Shown piece after piece: positions 17,503-27,476 of a DNA stretch of 64,000 nt. The stretch covers positions 1,240,001 through 1,304,000 of the forward strand of contig NZ_CP036533.1 in NCBI RefSeq assembly GCF_024585265.1. Reading direction: 5' to 3'. The translations under genes were made by a program, and so were the position numbers. The number at the start of each line of letters is the position of its first letter. Positions within the stretch are counted from its first letter, which is position 1. Source of the stretch: Bradyrhizobium sp. WBAH42. GTDB lineage: Bacteria; Pseudomonadota; Alphaproteobacteria; Rhizobiales; Xanthobacteraceae. The notes beneath the pieces are model-generated. The model did not search any database and was not told the origin of the DNA. It saw nothing but the letters and a program-made list of their open reading frames with translations.

Positions 17503-19530
17503 TCATTTTTGAGCTGGCCGCGCAGCGCCGGCGCCCTCGGCTTGGCGCCGATCCGACTGTGCTTCCTCCGCGCTCTCGAAGATGTGCGGCGCGACGCCGC
17601 GCTTCTCCAGGGCTTCGCCAAGCTTGATGCGCAGGAAGCCCGACGTGGTGTAGCGCGACACACCGGAATAGAAGCGGTCGACGAGGCTGCGGACCATGGC
17701 CGAATAATCGTCCATCAGCTCCGGCAGGATGGAAAAATTGTCATAATTGACGATGGCGTAGACCCGGCGTCCGAGCGGTGCCAGGCGGGCCTCGACAATG
17801 GCAGCGATGGTGTCGATCTCGGCCTTGCTGCGCAGCGGATAGCGTTCCAGGTTGACGAAGAACAGGTTTTGCTGCTCGTCCAGCGTGAAGCGCTGGTCAA
17901 GCGGGATCGTGAGCAGGCGCTCGCGCAGTTCCATCAGCCCGTCGCCGAAAATGCGCGAGTCCATCAGCGCCGGATCGCGCGGGATCAGCGGCTTGAAATC
18001 CATCAGGCGCAGGATGTCGCGCTCGATGTCGATGCCGGGCGCGATCTCGATGAGCTCGAGCCCGCCCGGCCGGAGCTCGAACACGCAACGCTCGGTGACG
18101 TACAGCGTGCGCTGCTTGCGCGCGGCGGCAAACGGGCCGCTGAAGGTGACGTGCTCGACGCTCTCCACGAACTTGCGCGACTTGGCCTCGTCGAGGATGG
18201 CGAGCCTGCCGTCCTTCACCGCAATGCGCTGCTTGCCCGCGCCGAAGGTGCCGACGAAGATCACTTCCTTGGCGTTCTGGCTGATGTTGATGAAGCCGCC
18301 GGCCCCGGCAAGCTTCGGTCCGAATTTGCTGACATTGAGGTTGCCCACGCGATCGACCTGGGCGAGGCCGAGGAAGGCGGCATCGAGGCCGCCGCCGTCG
18401 TAGAAATCGAACTGATAGGGCTGGTCGATCACCGCCTGCGTGTTGATCGCCGCGCCGAAATCGATGCCGCTCGCCGGAATGCCGCCGATCACGCCGGGTT
18501 CCGCCGTCAGCGTGATGAGATCGATGATGCGCTCTTCGTTGGCGACCGAAGCGATCCCCTCCGGCATGCCGATGCCGAGATTGACGACGCTGTTGGCCTT
18601 CAGCTCCAGCGCGGCACGCCGGGCGATGATCTTGCGCTCGCTGATCGGCATCACCGGCAGCGAGGCGGCGCGGACGCGGATCTCGCTCGAGAACGCCGGA
18701 TTGTATTGCGTGCCGAACGTCTGCCAGTGATTCTCCGGCCTCGACACCACGACGCAGTCGACGAGGATGCCAGGAATCTTGACCTGGCGCGGATTGAGGC
18801 TGCCGGCCTCGGCGACGCGCTCGACCTGGGCGATGACGATGCCGCCGGAATTGTGCGCCGCCATGGCGATGGTGAGCGCCTCCAGCGTCAGCGCTTCCTT
18901 CTCCATGGTGAGATTGCCGTCGGGATCGCCGGTGGTGGCGCGGATGATCCCGACGTCGATGGGAAAGGTCTTGTAGAGCAGGCACTGCTCGCCGCGCAGC
19001 GTGATCAGCTCCACCAGGTCCTCGGTGGTGCGCGCATTCAGCTTGCCGCCGCCGTGCCGGGGATCGACGAAGGTGCCCATGCCGACGCGGGTGATGTGGC
19101 CGGGGCGGTGCGCGGCGATGTCGCGGAACAGATGCGTGATGACGCCTTGCGGCAGGTTGTAGGCCTCGATCTGGTTGGCGATCGCGAGCTGCTGCAATTT
19201 CGGCGCAAGACCCCAATGCCCGCCGATCACACGCCGCACCAGGCCTTCATGCGCGAAATGATTGAGGCCGCGCTGCTTGCCGTCGCCCTGCCCGGCGGCA
19301 TAGACCAGCGTCAGGTTGCGCGGCTTGCCTTGCGTATAGGGCGCATCGCCCTCGTGGGACAGATAGAGCTCCTCCAGCGCGACCGCGATCTCCTCGGCAA
19401 AGCCGATGCCGACGAAGCCGCCGGTCGCCACCGTGTCGCCGTCGCGGATCAGCATGACGGCTTCATTCGCCGAGACGACCTTGCCCTTCTCGGAGTTGCG
19501 CAGATAAGGCAGAGCTGGATGATGGCTCAC
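17503..19530 (-). CDS. Fused-subunit acyl-CoA:carboxylate CoA-transferase (YdiF-type)
   Basis: A 675-residue family I CoA-transferase in which alpha and beta parts are fused. The N-terminal part carries [18 protein letters not shown], and the C-terminal part carries the glycine-rich [15 protein letters not shown] and [13 protein letters not shown], the region of the catalytic glutamate. These enzymes move CoA between an acyl-CoA and a free acid, activating short-chain or keto acids. I start at GTG 19530, which has GGGAGGAAC directly upstream; the open frame to 20193 is out-of-frame noise within the regulator gene. The protein is about 100 residues longer than YdiF, mostly a C-terminal extension with [16 protein letters not shown]. 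It lies between the sigma54 activator and livK, and has its own sigma54-type promoter. Confidence 0.88.
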   Translation of the reverse strand: MSHHPALPYLRNSEKGKVVSANEAVMLIRDGDTVATGGFVGIGFAEEIAVALEELYLSHEGDAPYTQGKPRNLTLVYAAGQGDGKQRGLNHFAHEGLVRRVIGGHWGLAPKLQQLAIANQIEAYNLPQGVITHLFRDIAAHRPGHITRVGMGTFVDPRHGGGKLNARTTEDLVELITLRGEQCLLYKTFPIDVGIIRATTGDPDGNLTMEKEALTLEALTIAMAAHNSGGIVIAQVERVAEAGSLNPRQVKIPGILVDCVVVSRPENHWQTFGTQYNPAFSSEIRVRAASLPVMPISERKIIARRAALELKANSVVNLGIGMPEGIASVANEERIIDLITLTAEPGVIGGIPASGIDFGAAINTQAVIDQPYQFDFYDGGGLDAAFLGLAQVDRVGNLNVSKFGPKLAGAGGFINISQNAKEVIFVGTFGAGKQRIAVKDGRLAILDEAKSRKFVESVEHVTFSGPFAAARKQRTLYVTERCVFELRPGGLELIEIAPGIDIERDILRLMDFKPLIPRDPALMDSRIFGDGLMELRERLLTIPLDQRFTLDEQQNLFFVNLERYPLRSKAEIDTIAAIVEARLAPLGRRVYAIVNYDNFSILPELMDDYSAMVRSLVDRFYSGVSRYTTSGFLRIKLGEALEKRGVAPHIFESAEEAQSDRRQAEGAGAARPAQK

Positions 19531-19638
19531 GGCGTTCCTCCCGCTCCCTGGACCGTAGGCCTTGTTTTGCTTGATCTTATCGCGAAGAGCTGCCCCGGAA
19601 CAGGTTGCTCCTCGCGAAGGAAAGACGGCAAAGCGGAT

Positions 19639-19654
19639 AGCAAGGTCCGCGCCA
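19639..19654 (-). promoter_or_regulatory. Sigma54 (-24/-12) promoter for the CoA-transferase gene
   Basis: On the minus strand the sequence TGGCGCG-GACC-TTGCT matches the RpoN consensus TGGCACG-N4-TTGCA/T at all positions but one or two, with the invariant GG and GC exactly ten bases apart. Transcription would start near 19629, giving an untranslated leader of about 100 bases before the GTG at 19530. The adjacent gene for a sigma54-dependent activator supports it. Confidence 0.75.
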
Positions 19655-19732
19655 GATCCCGCAGTGCCGCGCAAAACGGCTGAAATCTGCGGCAATTGCC
19701 TGCAATTCACCCCCGAAGAGCGGCCGGATGCG

Positions 19733-19759
19733 GTGTCCGGAATCCGAGACTCCGGACAC
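19733..19759. promoter_or_regulatory. Perfect inverted repeat, probable activator (UAS) site
   Basis: GTGTCCGGA and TCCGGACAC, nine bases each and perfectly complementary, separated by nine bases. Centre to centre it is about 117 bases upstream of the expected sigma54 start site, the usual place for an enhancer-binding protein. There is no T-tract, so a terminator for the regulator gene is less likely, though not excluded. Confidence 0.65.
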
Positions 19760-19775
19760 TCCCATGTCTCGAAAC

Positions 19776-21218
<1,443 letters not shown>

Positions 21219-21310
21219 GAAATACCTCGGGGAGGTCCGCCTGTGTATTACCAAAAGTGTAGCGATTTCAAAGGGGGAAATGGGGATTGAAGCCAGCTCC
21301 AGCAATTGCT

Positions 21311-21451
21311 GTCGTCCCGGGGCGCGAAGCGAGCCCGGGACCCATACCCCCAGGGAGCAATTTGGCGAAGACTCTGAGTGGGAGCGTCGCGCAGCAACTG
21401 CGCTCTGTGGTTATGGGTCCCGGGCTCGCGCTTTGCGCGCCCCGGGACGAC
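21311..21451. repeat. Two-hairpin palindromic repeat, family A copy 1
   Basis: 141 bases. Left hairpin GTCCCGGGGCGCGAAGCGAGCCCGGGAC-type, right hairpin its inverse, joined by an interior with CCATACCCCCAGGGAG, GGCGAAGACTC and CTGTGGTTATGGG. The same layout recurs at 27331, 30591, 35168, 38924 and, shortened, at 48065, 52196, 54516 and 60311. It fills most of the gap between the GGDEF-EAL gene and the sigma54 activator gene. Confidence 0.85.
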
Positions 21452-21473
21452 AGCGGGATGTGTTGCGCTGCCC

Positions 21474-23219
21474 CTACCGCCGATACCCGCTCGCCCGGGA
21501 ATAGCCCTGGCGGTTCTGTTGCGCCGGGCGGCTTGCCACGCTGACCCGCGCCTCGCTTGAGGAGGGCGTTGCGAGCTTCAGCTCCTCCAGGAAGATCGGC
21601 CGCGAGAAGTAATAACCCTGCGCGTAGCGGATCTTGGTGGCGGCCTGCAGATAGGCCAGCTCCTCGTAGGATTCGAGGCCTTCGGCGATCACCGTCATGC
21701 CGAGCGCCTCGCTCAAGGATTCGATCGCGCGCAGGATGCCCTGGCTGCGCGGACGCTTATGGATGTCGGTGATGAAGGAGCGGTCGATCTTGATCTCGTC
21801 GGCGGTGATGTCGGCGAGCGCCGAGAGCGAGGAATAGCCGGTGCCGAAATCGTCGATCGAGATGCCGACGCCGAGCTTGCGGAACATCGGCAGGATCTCA
21901 GCCTGGAAGTGATTCTTGGCGACGAAGGCGTCTTCCGTCACCTCGATCATGAACCGCTGCGGAAAGCCGGTCTCGTCCAGCGCTTGCGCAAAGCTGCGCA
22001 TGAACTCGGGATTGCCGGCCTGCTTGGCGGCGACGTTGATGCTGATGGTCGCCTCCGGGCCGAACGTGTCGTTGATCAGGTCGATCGACTTGACGATCTC
22101 GGCGAGCACGAGATGGGTCAGCTCGTCGATCAGGCCGAGCTCGCCGGCAAGATTGATGAACGAGCCGGGCGCCTGGATCACGCCTTCGTCGTCGCGCAGG
22201 CGCACCAAGGCCTCGATGCCTTTCACAGCCTGCGTGCGGATGTCGACCTTGGACTGGAAGGCGCAGCAGAAGCGCTTTTCCAGGATCGCGAGCCGCAGCG
22301 ACTGCTCGACCTTCATCCGCGCCTGCGCCTCGCGCTCCATGCTGGCATCGAAGAAAGCGGCCAGTCCCTTGCCGTTGTTCTTGATGCGGTACATCGCGAT
22401 GTCCGCGTTCTGCCGCAGCGTCTCGAAGCTGCTGCCATGGTCGGGATAGAGGCTGATGCCGACCGAGGTCGAGGCGAACACTTCCGAATGGTCGATGAAG
22501 AACGGCGCGGTCAGGCGCTCCAGCGTCGATTGCATGAATTCGGCGACTTCCTCCTGTCCCTGGATCGGTGACAGCAGCAGCAGGAATTCGTCGCCGGAGA
22601 TGCGCGAGAGCATGTCGGAATCGCGCAAGTCACGTCCGAGCCGCTTCGACAGTTCGACCAGCAGCGCGTCGCCCACGGCGTGGCCGTAATAGTCGTTGAT
22701 GTGCTTGAAATTGTCGACGTCGAGAAAGGCCAGCGCAAAGCGTTCGTCGCCGCGGTCGCGCGCGAGCAGGGCATTGGCGCGGTGCTCGATCACGCGCCGC
22801 GAGGGCAGCCCGGTCAGCTCGTCGAAATAGGCCGAGCGGAACAGCTGGTCCTCGAAGTTCTTCTGCTCGGTGATGTCGGAGGATGCCGAGATCAGGAGCT
22901 CGCGTCCGTCGAGACGAACCGGACGATGAGTCGTGAGCAGCACCTTTCGCGCGGCGCCGGCGTGAAGCGCTTCCTCGGTCACGACCGGCTGGCCGGCGCT
23001 CAGGGCCTGCCGGCAGGCTTCGCGGCGCGGCGTCAGATCGGGTGAAGGACGGCTGCCATCCAGGCCGAGCTGCGCGGCGGCGGCATCGTTGACCAGCAGC
23101 AGTTCGCCATTCGCGTCCTGCACGGTGAGGCCGGCCGGCAGCATTCTAACGATTTCCTTGAGAAAACCGAGCTCGGCTTCAGTCGCGCCGGAATATCGAT
23201 TGTCGTTCATAGAAGTCAT
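21474..23219 (-). CDS. PAS-GGDEF-EAL protein, probable c-di-GMP phosphodiesterase
   Basis: A 581-residue soluble protein: PAS (about 20-115), GGDEF (about 130-290) and EAL (about 300-550). The cyclase motif is SGDEF (in RISGDEF), with Ser in place of the first Gly, and no clear I-site, so cyclase activity is doubtful. The EAL domain keeps its catalytic set: IEALVRL, SINVAA, EVTEDAF, DDFGTGYSSL, KIDRSF and EGLES. It most likely breaks down c-di-GMP, with the GGDEF part as a GTP sensor. It stands alone between a family A repeat and a 430-base gene-free region. The C-terminal tail after residue 550 is Ser/Gln/Arg-rich and of unknown role. Confidence 0.9.
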   Translation of the reverse strand: MTSMNDNRYSGATEAELGFLKEIVRMLPAGLTVQDANGELLLVNDAAAAQLGLDGSRPSPDLTPRREACRQALSAGQPVVTEEALHAGAARKVLLTTHRPVRLDGRELLISASSDITEQKNFEDQLFRSAYFDELTGLPSRRVIEHRANALLARDRGDERFALAFLDVDNFKHINDYYGHAVGDALLVELSKRLGRDLRDSDMLSRISGDEFLLLLSPIQGQEEVAEFMQSTLERLTAPFFIDHSEVFASTSVGISLYPDHGSSFETLRQNADIAMYRIKNNGKGLAAFFDASMEREAQARMKVEQSLRLAILEKRFCCAFQSKVDIRTQAVKGIEALVRLRDDEGVIQAPGSFINLAGELGLIDELTHLVLAEIVKSIDLINDTFGPEATISINVAAKQAGNPEFMRSFAQALDETGFPQRFMIEVTEDAFVAKNHFQAEILPMFRKLGVGISIDDFGTGYSSLSALADITADEIKIDRSFITDIHKRPRSQGILRAIESLSEALGMTVIAEGLESYEELAYLQAATKIRYAQGYYFSRPIFLEELKLATPSSSEARVSVASRPAQQNRQGYSRASGYRR

Positions 23220-23430
23220 GAATCTTGTTGTTTGAGCGCGCCTTTAGCAATGGGCGCGATCTTCCGCGGTTCCCTCTTAAGTTTGGTTAAGGGGTCGGGA
23301 GAAATACGGGGGTGTTTTGGAGAAAACTTGCGACGATCCGACGCGCGCCGACGATCGTCATTAACAGAGCGTCAACGCGCTCAGCAAAACAGCGCGAGGT
23401 ACGCGCGTGGGTGCGATTTCGCCTGCGGCC

Positions 23431-23571
23431 ATCCTTCGAGACGCCCGCCGTCGGCGGACCCTCAGGATGAGGAGCGGAGTGCGCTGCGCCAGTTTCAGCG
23501 AACACCGAGGCCGCTTAGCCTCATCCTGAGGAGACCGCGAAGCGGTCGTCTCGAAGGACGAGGCGCTTGCT
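23431..23571. repeat. Palindromic repeat, family E
   Basis: Outer arms ATCCTTCGAGACG and CGTCTCGAAGGA are inverted; within them CCTCAGGATGAGG faces CCTCATCCTGAGG. The unit lies in the 430-base stretch between the GGDEF-EAL and HWE-kinase genes (23220-23649). The rest of that stretch holds only an A+T-rich bit near 23280 (TTAAGTTTGGTTAAGG) that may be the GGDEF-EAL promoter; I see no gene. Confidence 0.75.
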
Positions 23572-23649
23572 CAGGTCGCGCAAATGCCGCACGCGATTGC
23601 GCCACCGCGCAAGCGGGGGGAAGGATTACACCTTTCATGTCGCGATGTT

Positions 23650-24615
23650 CTATTCGCTTCGTGGAATTCGACACTGCATGATGCAATGCAGACCGGTTTT
23701 CAGATACGAGATCTCGGTCCTGCCGTCGAACGCCGAGAGTGCCGATTTCAAGAGCTTGGTGCCGAAGCCGGGCTCCGACACCTTGTCCACGCTCGGTCCT
23801 TCGGTTTCGTCCCAGGTGACGGTCAGGCGGTCGTCGATGATGGTCCATGACACCTGCAACAGACCGCGCGGGGCGGAGAATGCGCCGTACTTGCCCGCAT
23901 TGGTGGCTAGCTCGTGAAACATCAATGACAGCGTGACCGCGAGCTTCGGCGGCAGGAACAGCCGCTCGCCGTTGAGCGTGAAGCGGACATGGCCGTAAGG
24001 CCCGAGCTCGGAGATCAGGAGGTCACGGATGTCGCAGCCGGCCTTGTCGATCCGCGAGATCAAATCGTCGGTTGCGGCCAGCGAGCGCAGCCGCGGATCG
24101 ACCCGGGCCCAGACCTGCGGCTGGTCGTGCAGCACCTGGTGCAGCACGGCATGCACCGTGGACAGCTTGTTCTTCAGCCGGTGCTGGAGCTCCTCGACCA
24201 GCAGCTTGCGATAATCTTCTTCCTCGATCAGGCGTTTGGAAATTCGGCGCTGCTCGGCCAGCATGGTGCGATAATGCTCGACACCCCAGATGGTCATCGC
24301 GCACACGGCCCAGTAAAGCGCCAGCAGGGCAAACCGCGCGCGATCGGCAAAAGCATCGCCGAAATTGAGGACGACGCCGAGCACGCCGCCGACGAGCGCC
24401 GTCACGATGCCGATCCGGAAGCCGCCCAGGGCCGCAGCAAAGAACACGGCTGGGAAGTAGGGCGTGAAATAGATGTCGGGACGAACCTGAGCGAGGCCCC
24501 AGCGGACCAGGGTTGCACCCAACAGGCAGACCACCGCAAAGCCGATGCTCAGACCGAGCGAAGGCGGCGCCGTACCCTGCCAGCCCTTGCGGAACTCGTC
24601 GATCAGCTTCTTCAT
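23650..24615 (-). CDS. HWE-family sensor histidine kinase with DUF4118-like membrane domain
   Basis: A 321-residue protein. The first 115 residues contain four membrane segments in the DUF4118 (KdpD-like) pattern, then a short coiled linker, then a kinase core with EELQHRLKNKLSTVHAV (phosphorylated His), FHELATNAGKYGA (N-box) and TWDETEGP, the W-x-E signature that defines HWE kinases. HWE kinases are common in rhizobia and often act in general stress or light signalling. No response regulator, PhyR or sigma EcfG gene is adjacent, so it is an orphan. Its start ATG (24615) is divergent from the SDR gene at 24792. Confidence 0.9.
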   Translation of the reverse strand: MKKLIDEFRKGWQGTAPPSLGLSIGFAVVCLLGATLVRWGLAQVRPDIYFTPYFPAVFFAAALGGFRIGIVTALVGGVLGVVLNFGDAFADRARFALLALYWAVCAMTIWGVEHYRTMLAEQRRISKRLIEEEDYRKLLVEELQHRLKNKLSTVHAVLHQVLHDQPQVWARVDPRLRSLAATDDLISRIDKAGCDIRDLLISELGPYGHVRFTLNGERLFLPPKLAVTLSLMFHELATNAGKYGAFSAPRGLLQVSWTIIDDRLTVTWDETEGPSVDKVSEPGFGTKLLKSALSAFDGRTEISYLKTGLHCIMQCRIPRSE

Positions 24616-24791
24616 GCGCTGCCCGGTTGCGATGGGCGTACGACGATCGAGCGGCCCGCGAGGATGTTACGCATGCCGCTCGTCCAAGCATAGCTTGCCT
24701 TGTCGGAAGCGGGCAGGGATAGTGACCGCTGCGGCGACGGCGGCCGGCATTCGCCATTTGGCATCAAATCGCTCGAAAACAGGAACATTCC

Positions 24792-25631
24792 ATGGGCAGG
24801 CTGGACGGCAAGGTTGCGGTGATTACGGGAGCGACGAGCGGCATCGGATTGCGCACTGCGGAAGTCTTCGTTGCCGAAGGTGCCAAAATTGTGATCGCGG
24901 GTCGGCGCGTGCCGGAAGGCGAGGCGTTGGCGAAGCAACTCGGGGAGAGTTGCATCTTCCGTCAGACCGACGTCACCGTCGAAGCGCAGATGCAGGCGCT
25001 GATCGCGCTCGCGGTGGACAAGTTCGGCAGGATCGATTGCCTGTTCAACAATGCCGGCGGGCCGGCACAGACCGGCGGCATCGAGGGCCTCGAGGTCGAG
25101 CGGTTCGATGCGGCCATGGCGACGCTGGTGCGCAGCGTCATGCTCGGCATGAAGCACGCCGCGCCCTACATGAAGAAGCAGGGCGCGGGCAGCATCATCA
25201 ACAATGGCAGCATTGCTGGCCGCCTCGCCGGCTTCTCGTCGTCGATGGTCTATAGTGCGGCCAAGGCGGCGGTGATCCACCTCACCAAATGCGTGGCGAT
25301 GGAGCTCGGCGAATCCAACGTCCGCGTCAACGCGATCTCGCCCGGTGCGATCGCGACCGGCATCTTCGGCAAGGCGCTGGGGCTCTCGACCGATGCCGCC
25401 GAGAAGACGCCGGCAGTGATGCGCGAGGTCTACAAGACCGCGCAGCCGATCCCGCGGGCCGGCCTGCCCGACGACATCGCGCAGGCCGCAGTGTTCCTGG
25501 CCAGCGACGAATCCAGCTTCATCAACGGCCACGACCTCGTCGTCGACGGCGCCATGACCGGCGGCCGCAATTGGAGCCAGCAGCAGCAGGGCTATGTGGC
25601 CCTGCGCAAGGCGTTCGATCAGGGGGCGTAG
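24792..25631 (+). CDS. Short-chain dehydrogenase/reductase (SDR)
   Basis: A 279-residue classical SDR. It has the nucleotide-binding TGATSGIG (12-19), NNAG (86-89), and the catalytic set Ser140, Tyr154 and Lys158 (YSAAK). The arginine after GRR at the end of the second strand suggests NADP(H) preference. The C-terminal extension DGAMTGGRNWSQQQQG resembles SDRs acting on cyclic alcohols or steroid-like substrates, but no substrate can be named. A good ribosome site (AGGAA) precedes ATG 24792. The P450 gene downstream is convergent. Confidence 0.9.
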   Translation: MGRLDGKVAVITGATSGIGLRTAEVFVAEGAKIVIAGRRVPEGEALAKQLGESCIFRQTDVTVEAQMQALIALAVDKFGRIDCLFNNAGGPAQTGGIEGLEVERFDAAMATLVRSVMLGMKHAAPYMKKQGAGSIINNGSIAGRLAGFSSSMVYSAAKAAVIHLTKCVAMELGESNVRVNAISPGAIATGIFGKALGLSTDAAEKTPAVMREVYKTAQPIPRAGLPDDIAQAAVFLASDESSFINGHDLVVDGAMTGGRNWSQQQQGYVALRKAFDQGA

Positions 25632-25650
25632 AAGCCCCACCGACGGTGCC

Positions 25651-25748
25651 GTAGGGTGGGCAAAGGCGCGCTCTTGGCGCGCCGTGCCCACCATCGATGT
25701 TTGAATCCGGCGAGGCATGGTGGGCACGCTTCGCTTTGCCCACCCTAC
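25651..25748. repeat. GTAGGGTGGG palindromic repeat, family C copy 1
   Basis: Starts GTAGGGTGGGCAAAG and ends CTTTGCCCACCCTAC, the two ends inverted; inside, GTGCCCACCAT faces ATGGTGGGCAC. Relatives are at 35897-35992 and 57354-57441. It lies just downstream of the SDR gene, between convergent genes, where a transcription stop would be useful. Confidence 0.85.
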
Positions 25749-25761
25749 GAGACTAGGCTTC

Positions 25762-25848
25762 CGTCATTGCGAGGAGCCCTTGCGACGAAGCAATCCAGAC
25801 TGTTTCCGGGGAGACAGTCTGGATTGCTTCGCTTCGCTCGCAATCACG
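25762..25848. repeat. CGTCATTGCGAG palindromic repeat, family B copy 1
   Basis: Inverted ends CGTCATTGCGAG and CTCGCAATCACG (one mismatch), enclosing GAAGCAATCCAGACTGT and ACAGTCTGGATTGCTTC. Relatives are at 28882-28960 and 33244-33331. It follows a family C element 13 bases away, so two repeats are stacked between the SDR and P450 genes. Confidence 0.85.
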
Positions 25849-25857
25849 GTGGTGACG

Positions 25858-27234
25858 CTAAACCGCCCTCACTCGCACCCGCAGCCCGTCTCGCGGCTTC
25901 GGGATCGGCCACATCTGCCAGTCCGGCTTGTAGCCTGGCGCGAGCGACACCTCGATGTTCTCCAGGAAATGCCGCGCGAAACATTTCGCCTGCATGTAGG
26001 CGAAGTGCAGGCCGAGGCACATATGCGCGCCGCCGCCGAACGGCACGAAGGCGAAGCGGTGGCGGCCGCGCTGCGCGTCCTCGGTGAAGCGCAGGGGATC
26101 GAAACGGTCCGGCTCCGGCCAGATCTCCTTCATGTGGTGCGTATAAAGCGGGTTGATGCCGACCGCCGTGCCGGCGGGGATCGCAAAACCCTTGAAGCTG
26201 AAATCGCGCATCGCGCGGCGCGGCATCGACGGCACCGGCGGCTTGATCCGCAGCGCTTCCTTGAATGCCATCTCGGTCAGCGGCATCTTTTCCAGATCGT
26301 CGAAGCTGGTCGGCGCGCCGGAGACGAGACCGAGCGCGAGCACCTCCGCGCGCAGCCGGTCCTGCCAGTCCGGATTGGCGGCGAGCTCGCCGATGAAGGA
26401 GGTCAGCGACGAGGTCAGCGTGTCGTGCGCGGCCATCATCAGGAAGCTCATATGGTCGATGATGTCCTGGTCCGACAGCAGCGCGCCGTCCTCATGGGTG
26501 GCGCGGCAGAGCTGCGAGAACAAATCGTCGCCGCCGTGATTGCCGCGTCGCAGCGGAATCTGCTCGCGGAAATAGGCGATGATGCGCTTGCGTCCCTTCA
26601 CCCCTCGCGCCATCTGGGTGCCGGGCAGGGGACGGCGGATCGGGGTGACGGCGGCCGCCACCATGTCGATGAAGGCGCGGTTGATCTCGTCGACCTCGGG
26701 CCCGATATCGGCGCCGAGGAACGAGGCCGCGGCGAGATCGAGTGTGAGCTGCTTCATCGCCGGATAAAGCTGCATCTCGCCCGGCTTGGCCTTCCATTGC
26801 GCGACGCGCGCGGAAATGCCGCGGTCGAGATCTCCGAGATAGGACTTCATCGGCCCGGATTTGAAGGCGACCGAGAGCGCTTTGCGATGCAGGCGATGCT
26901 CCTCGAAATCCAGCAGCATCAATCCGCGCGGAAACAACAGCCCCAGCACCTTGTCCCAGCCATGAGTCGAGGAGAACAGCTTCTGCTGGTCGAACAGCAC
27001 GAGCTCGTTGGCCTCGGGCCCGAGCAGCACGACATTGGTCTCGCCGAAAAAATGCGTGCGGTAGACCAGGCCGTACTTGGCGCCGTTCGCTTCGATGTGG
27101 CCCTTGGGATCGGCGAGCACCTGAAAGGTCTTGCCGATGATCGGCCAGCCTTCGTCGCCGGGAATGTGGGTCAGCTCGTTGCGCCGCGGCGGAGTGAACG
27201 GAAGCGCAGGGGCGGCCAAATTCTGCATCGACAT
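25858..27234 (-). CDS. Cytochrome P450
   Basis: A 458-residue soluble bacterial P450. The haem loop FVPFGGGAHMCLG (F-x-x-G-x-x-x-C-x-G) gives the cysteine ligand, EALR is the K-helix E-x-x-R, and AAHDTLTSS is the I-helix oxygen-activating segment. I start at ATG 27234 with GGAG about 8 bases upstream; the frame continues upstream only through a repeat. It needs an electron-transfer partner, and none is encoded in this window. The LLM flavin monooxygenase gene is upstream on the same strand, so the two may share a catabolic role. The substrate cannot be told. Confidence 0.92.
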   Translation of the reverse strand: MSMQNLAAPALPFTPPRRNELTHIPGDEGWPIIGKTFQVLADPKGHIEANGAKYGLVYRTHFFGETNVVLLGPEANELVLFDQQKLFSSTHGWDKVLGLLFPRGLMLLDFEEHRLHRKALSVAFKSGPMKSYLGDLDRGISARVAQWKAKPGEMQLYPAMKQLTLDLAAASFLGADIGPEVDEINRAFIDMVAAAVTPIRRPLPGTQMARGVKGRKRIIAYFREQIPLRRGNHGGDDLFSQLCRATHEDGALLSDQDIIDHMSFLMMAAHDTLTSSLTSFIGELAANPDWQDRLRAEVLALGLVSGAPTSFDDLEKMPLTEMAFKEALRIKPPVPSMPRRAMRDFSFKGFAIPAGTAVGINPLYTHHMKEIWPEPDRFDPLRFTEDAQRGRHRFAFVPFGGGAHMCLGLHFAYMQAKCFARHFLENIEVSLAPGYKPDWQMWPIPKPRDGLRVRVRAV

Positions 27235-27330
27235 GACGATCGCTCCGATTGGCTGGCTCGGCGAGCATAGCACGGTCTGGCCGCGATGAGCTGCGGTCGT
27301 CTTGCGCACAAAATCGTCACACCCACCGCC

Positions 27331-27464
27331 GTCGTCCCCGCGAAGGCGGGGACCCATAACCCCAGGGAGAAGTTGTGGTGCGAGGCTGGTAGCTGCGAGT
27401 CTTCGAAAATCCGCATCCTGTGGTTATGGGTCCCGGGCTCGCGCTGCGCGCGCCCCGGGACGAC
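27331..27464. repeat. Two-hairpin palindromic repeat, family A copy 2 (hybrid arms)
   Basis: The right hairpin is standard family A (GTCCCGGGCTCGCG facing CGCGCCCCGGGAC), and the interior has CCATAACCCCAGGGAG, GCGAGTCTTCG and CTGTGGTTATGGG. The left hairpin is different: GTCCCCGCGAAGGCGGGGAC, the type seen in family F. It lies between the LLM monooxygenase and P450 genes. Confidence 0.8.
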
Positions 27465-27476
27465 GAGCGGGGCGCC

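Noticed and set aside
17503..19530. CoA-transferase as PcaIJ of the beta-ketoadipate pathway
   Set aside because: PcaI and PcaJ are two short separate subunits; this is a 675-residue fused protein of the YdiF type, 41 kb from pcaHG and next to its own regulator and transporter.
17509..19683. A 724-codon open frame on the plus strand opposite the CoA-transferase gene
   Set aside because: It is the antisense shadow of a clear CoA-transferase gene; its composition (Arg, Ala, Asp, Glu, Gln-rich, no motif) is typical of antisense frames in GC-rich DNA.
19733..19759. The inverted repeat after the sigma54 activator gene as an intrinsic terminator
   Set aside because: The loop is nine bases and no T-tract follows on either strand; its place before a -24/-12 promoter fits an activator site better, though a terminator role is not excluded.
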